22,790 bases of DNA from Apostichopus parvimensis (lineage: Eukaryota > Echinodermata > Holothuroidea > Aspidochirotida > Stichopodidae), in contig KN883003.1 in NCBI GenBank assembly GCA_000934455.1, positions 167,624 to 190,413 of the forward strand. The letters are read 5' to 3'. Below, one piece after another: positions 21,482 to 22,790 of this stretch. The notes under the pieces are model-generated. The model searched no databases, had not been told where the DNA came from, and saw only the letters and a list, made by a program, of their open reading frames with translations. The position numbers were made by a program, and so were the translations under genes. Within the stretch, counting starts at the first letter, position 1; every line of letters begins with the position of its first letter.

Positions 21482-21775
21482 TGTCACAGAAGCGTTTGAT
21501 GTCGAAGTTGAAATAATGGCTGTGCTTTGCTCTATATTATTTTGGAACTGGTGTAAATATGAAATTTCTCTAATATTGCTGTAGCGTTTGTTTTGGTCGT
21601 CTGGTTCATTGCTCAATGTAAGGTTGGAGGGCCATGAACACTCTTGTAAAGATTCAACAATGAAACTTCAACCATACTGTTAAAAGCAATATAAAGTTGG
21701 TAAGATTTTTCTGTATTAAATACATGGATGTAAATAAATCTATGGAGTTACAAATGTATCTTACATTCATCTCAC

Positions 21776-21876
21776 CTTGTCCAGTCGTACCACAAATATT
21801 TTTCGTTCTCCGTCCGAAGATCTTCAAGTAGTCGCTGTCTCCCTTTGCAGCAAATGCGATGAATTCACGCATCCAT
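21776..21876 (-). CDS. Nested antisense gene candidate, second coding exon
   Basis: This minus-strand exon of 101 bp is bounded by an acceptor with a good T-rich tract (CTTTTTTCACAG) and a donor CAAG|gtgaga. Read in phase with the preceding exon it gives 33 open codons: WMREFIAFAAKGDSDYLKIF, then GRRTKNICGTTGQ, leaving in phase 1 (G). Base composition and CpG content are clearly higher than in the flanks, as expected of an exon. The joined N-terminus is about 49 residues, with no signal peptide and no membrane segment. The AAKGD..YL pattern faintly resembles the first helix of an ankyrin repeat, which is only a weak guess. The next exon is uncertain. An acceptor at 20500 would close the frame after seven more residues. 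It could also be a spliced non-coding RNA, but the phase agreement argues against that. Confidence 0.5.
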
Positions 21877-22184
21877 CTGTGAAAAAAGTTTGAAGAAATA
21901 TTTGTTATAACATCTCTAGTGCACTTCCCTCTTTCTGTATAGTCACCCAATCTCCGAACTTCACTTAAGGTGTACATAATACAGATAATATCACCTGTCT
22001 AATAAGTTATTTGAACTACAAACTGGTTTTCAATAACTGAACAGTCTTTAGAAAGAGTTGAAACAGTACTAGTAGATGGTCATTAAAAGTGAGATTACTT
22101 TGTAGCAAATGTGATGCACCTTTAACCTTTAGTAGTACTAATGGTACTAGATGTGTTTAAAAGTCTTTTAGTTAGGGCACTTAC
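21877..22184 (-). other. Intron of the nested antisense gene candidate, 308 bp
   Basis: The donor gtaagtgccc and acceptor cttttttcacag enclose an AT-rich stretch. Position and length suit a normal small intron, and it keeps the reading frame between the two exons (phase 2). Confidence 0.45.
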
Positions 22185-22231
22185 CCATCTTCTCCAAGGC
22201 AAAACATTTGACAACTTTTAGTGAATGCCAT
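22185..22231 (-). CDS. Nested antisense gene candidate, start-codon exon
   Basis: On the minus strand an ATG at 22231 opens a frame reading MAFTKSCQMFCLGEDG that runs into a strong donor, AGATGG|gtaagtgcc. An in-frame TGA lies two codons upstream, so this ATG is the first possible start in its frame. The exon leaves in phase 2 (GG). The next exon begins with A in the matching phase, giving Gly-Trp across the junction. The Kozak context is moderate: G at +4 but C at -3. A five-codon upstream frame (Met-Lys-Lys-Lys-stop) ends at that TGA, and a longer overlapping upstream frame begins just before it. The protein family is not recognised. The gene lies inside the SSBP intron that starts at 18957, on the opposite strand. 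Confidence rests on the paired splice sites, the phase and the start codon, not on homology. Confidence 0.45.
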
Positions 22232-22389
22232 TTGCAATCATTTCTTTTTCATGTCGCATGGTATAGAGACACGTTATGCCTTTATATCATGACTCACAGC
22301 AACTAAAAAGTTTTAATGGCAGCTATAACATCCCAAGATGTTTTCATGAATAATTTCTACAGAAAAAACAAAAACGCAGATGCAATTTG

Positions 22390-22425
22390 AGACGTAAGCG
22401 ACACGCGCCGACTGTTCGAACGTCT
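22390..22425. promoter_or_regulatory. CpG-dense block with TTACGTC and TTCGAA dyad, possible promoter of the antisense gene
   Basis: About seven CpGs fall in 36 bp, in surroundings that are almost CpG-free. The block contains a CRE-like TTACGTC on the minus strand, the palindrome GTTCGAAC, and outer 6-bp inverted arms AGACGT/ACGTCT. It lies roughly 160-195 bp upstream of the ATG at 22231 on the minus strand, where a promoter would be expected. No TATA box was identified. The role is inferred from position and composition only. Confidence 0.3.
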
Positions 22426-22479
22426 GATAAATTACCTTTAAAGAAAAACAAATGTTTTTAAAATAACGAGAATACTCAC

Positions 22480-22558
22480 CTGAAGCTGATAGCTTTGCGA
22501 TGATAATTCCCTCTGAAAGAGTGCTTGGGATACGCACTAAAGCTGGCATTAGTGCTAT
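22480..22558 (-). other. Possible spliced 5' exon upstream of the antisense gene
   Basis: A consensus donor, TTCAG|gtgagtatt, ends a candidate minus-strand exon at 22480. The exon could start at an AG at 22513 (CTCTTTCAG, giving 33 bp) or further up near 22558. One frame ending in phase 2 would also join the exon at 21876 in frame, reading FRGNYHRKAISFR then WMREF. Another frame with an ATG at 22573 would stop soon after the junction. It may be an alternative or untranslated first exon of the nested gene. No transcript evidence is available. Confidence 0.3.
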
Positions 22559-22790
22559 CTTGTCACATTTCAAAACCCTTTCCGATTATTCCGTTTTTTA
22601 ATTTGTTCTCAACGCTTCGTAGCCAGGAATAGTGATTGGGCATGGAATTTACATTTCAAATTAACCTCTTTGTAGTCATCTACAGTAGATTGCCAGCAAT
22701 GAGTTAGAGAGGCTTTAGGTTCTTAGGCAGACAAATCCCCTCTTTAGCCTTGTAAACAAGTCTCTATTTCTACTTGACAAAATAAATCTC

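Overview
The window looks like AT-rich nuclear DNA of a metazoan, most likely a marine deuterostome invertebrate such as an echinoderm. That placement is inferred from exon sequence, kilobase introns with GT/AG borders and repeat style; the species cannot be named. There are no bacterial-type operons, no rRNA and no intact tRNA gene. Nearly every long open frame looks like chance.

The backbone is one plus-strand gene of the SSBP2/3/4 (Drosophila Ssdp) family, encoding the LIM-domain-binding-protein partner of transcription complexes. Three internal coding exons are readable: 3365-3466, 17759-17818 and 18893-18956. They are separated by introns of 14,292 and 1,074 bp. Phases 0-0, 0-0 and 0-1 chain into one Pro/Gly-rich frame. 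The N-terminal LisH exons and the C-terminal exons lie outside the window or were not recognised.

Region by region: 1-3364 is upstream intron or flank, with an unexplained CpG-rich exon-like block at 1961-2080. The large intron 3467-17758 holds a diverged repeat pair (3515-3668 and 6243-6396), a repeat tail with a hairpin and GAAACGTC motif (about 3822-3960), a coding-like patch (6869-7054), a CpG-rich segment (7690-8130), a cluster of nuclear-receptor half-sites (8959-9143), a 49-nt homopurine tract (14325-14373), a tRNA-derived SINE on the minus strand (16385-16540) and a three-unit minisatellite (17411-17612).

From 18957 to the end, inside the next SSBP intron, the minus strand carries a small nested gene candidate. 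A start-codon exon (22231-22185) splices in phase across a 308-bp GT-AG intron to a second exon (21876-21776), giving a 49-residue open N-terminus of unrecognised family. A CpG-rich possible promoter lies upstream of it at 22390-22425. Further minus-strand splice signals at 22480, 20411-20500 and 19113 may belong to the same transcript. This antisense unit nested in SSBP is the most interesting part of the window.
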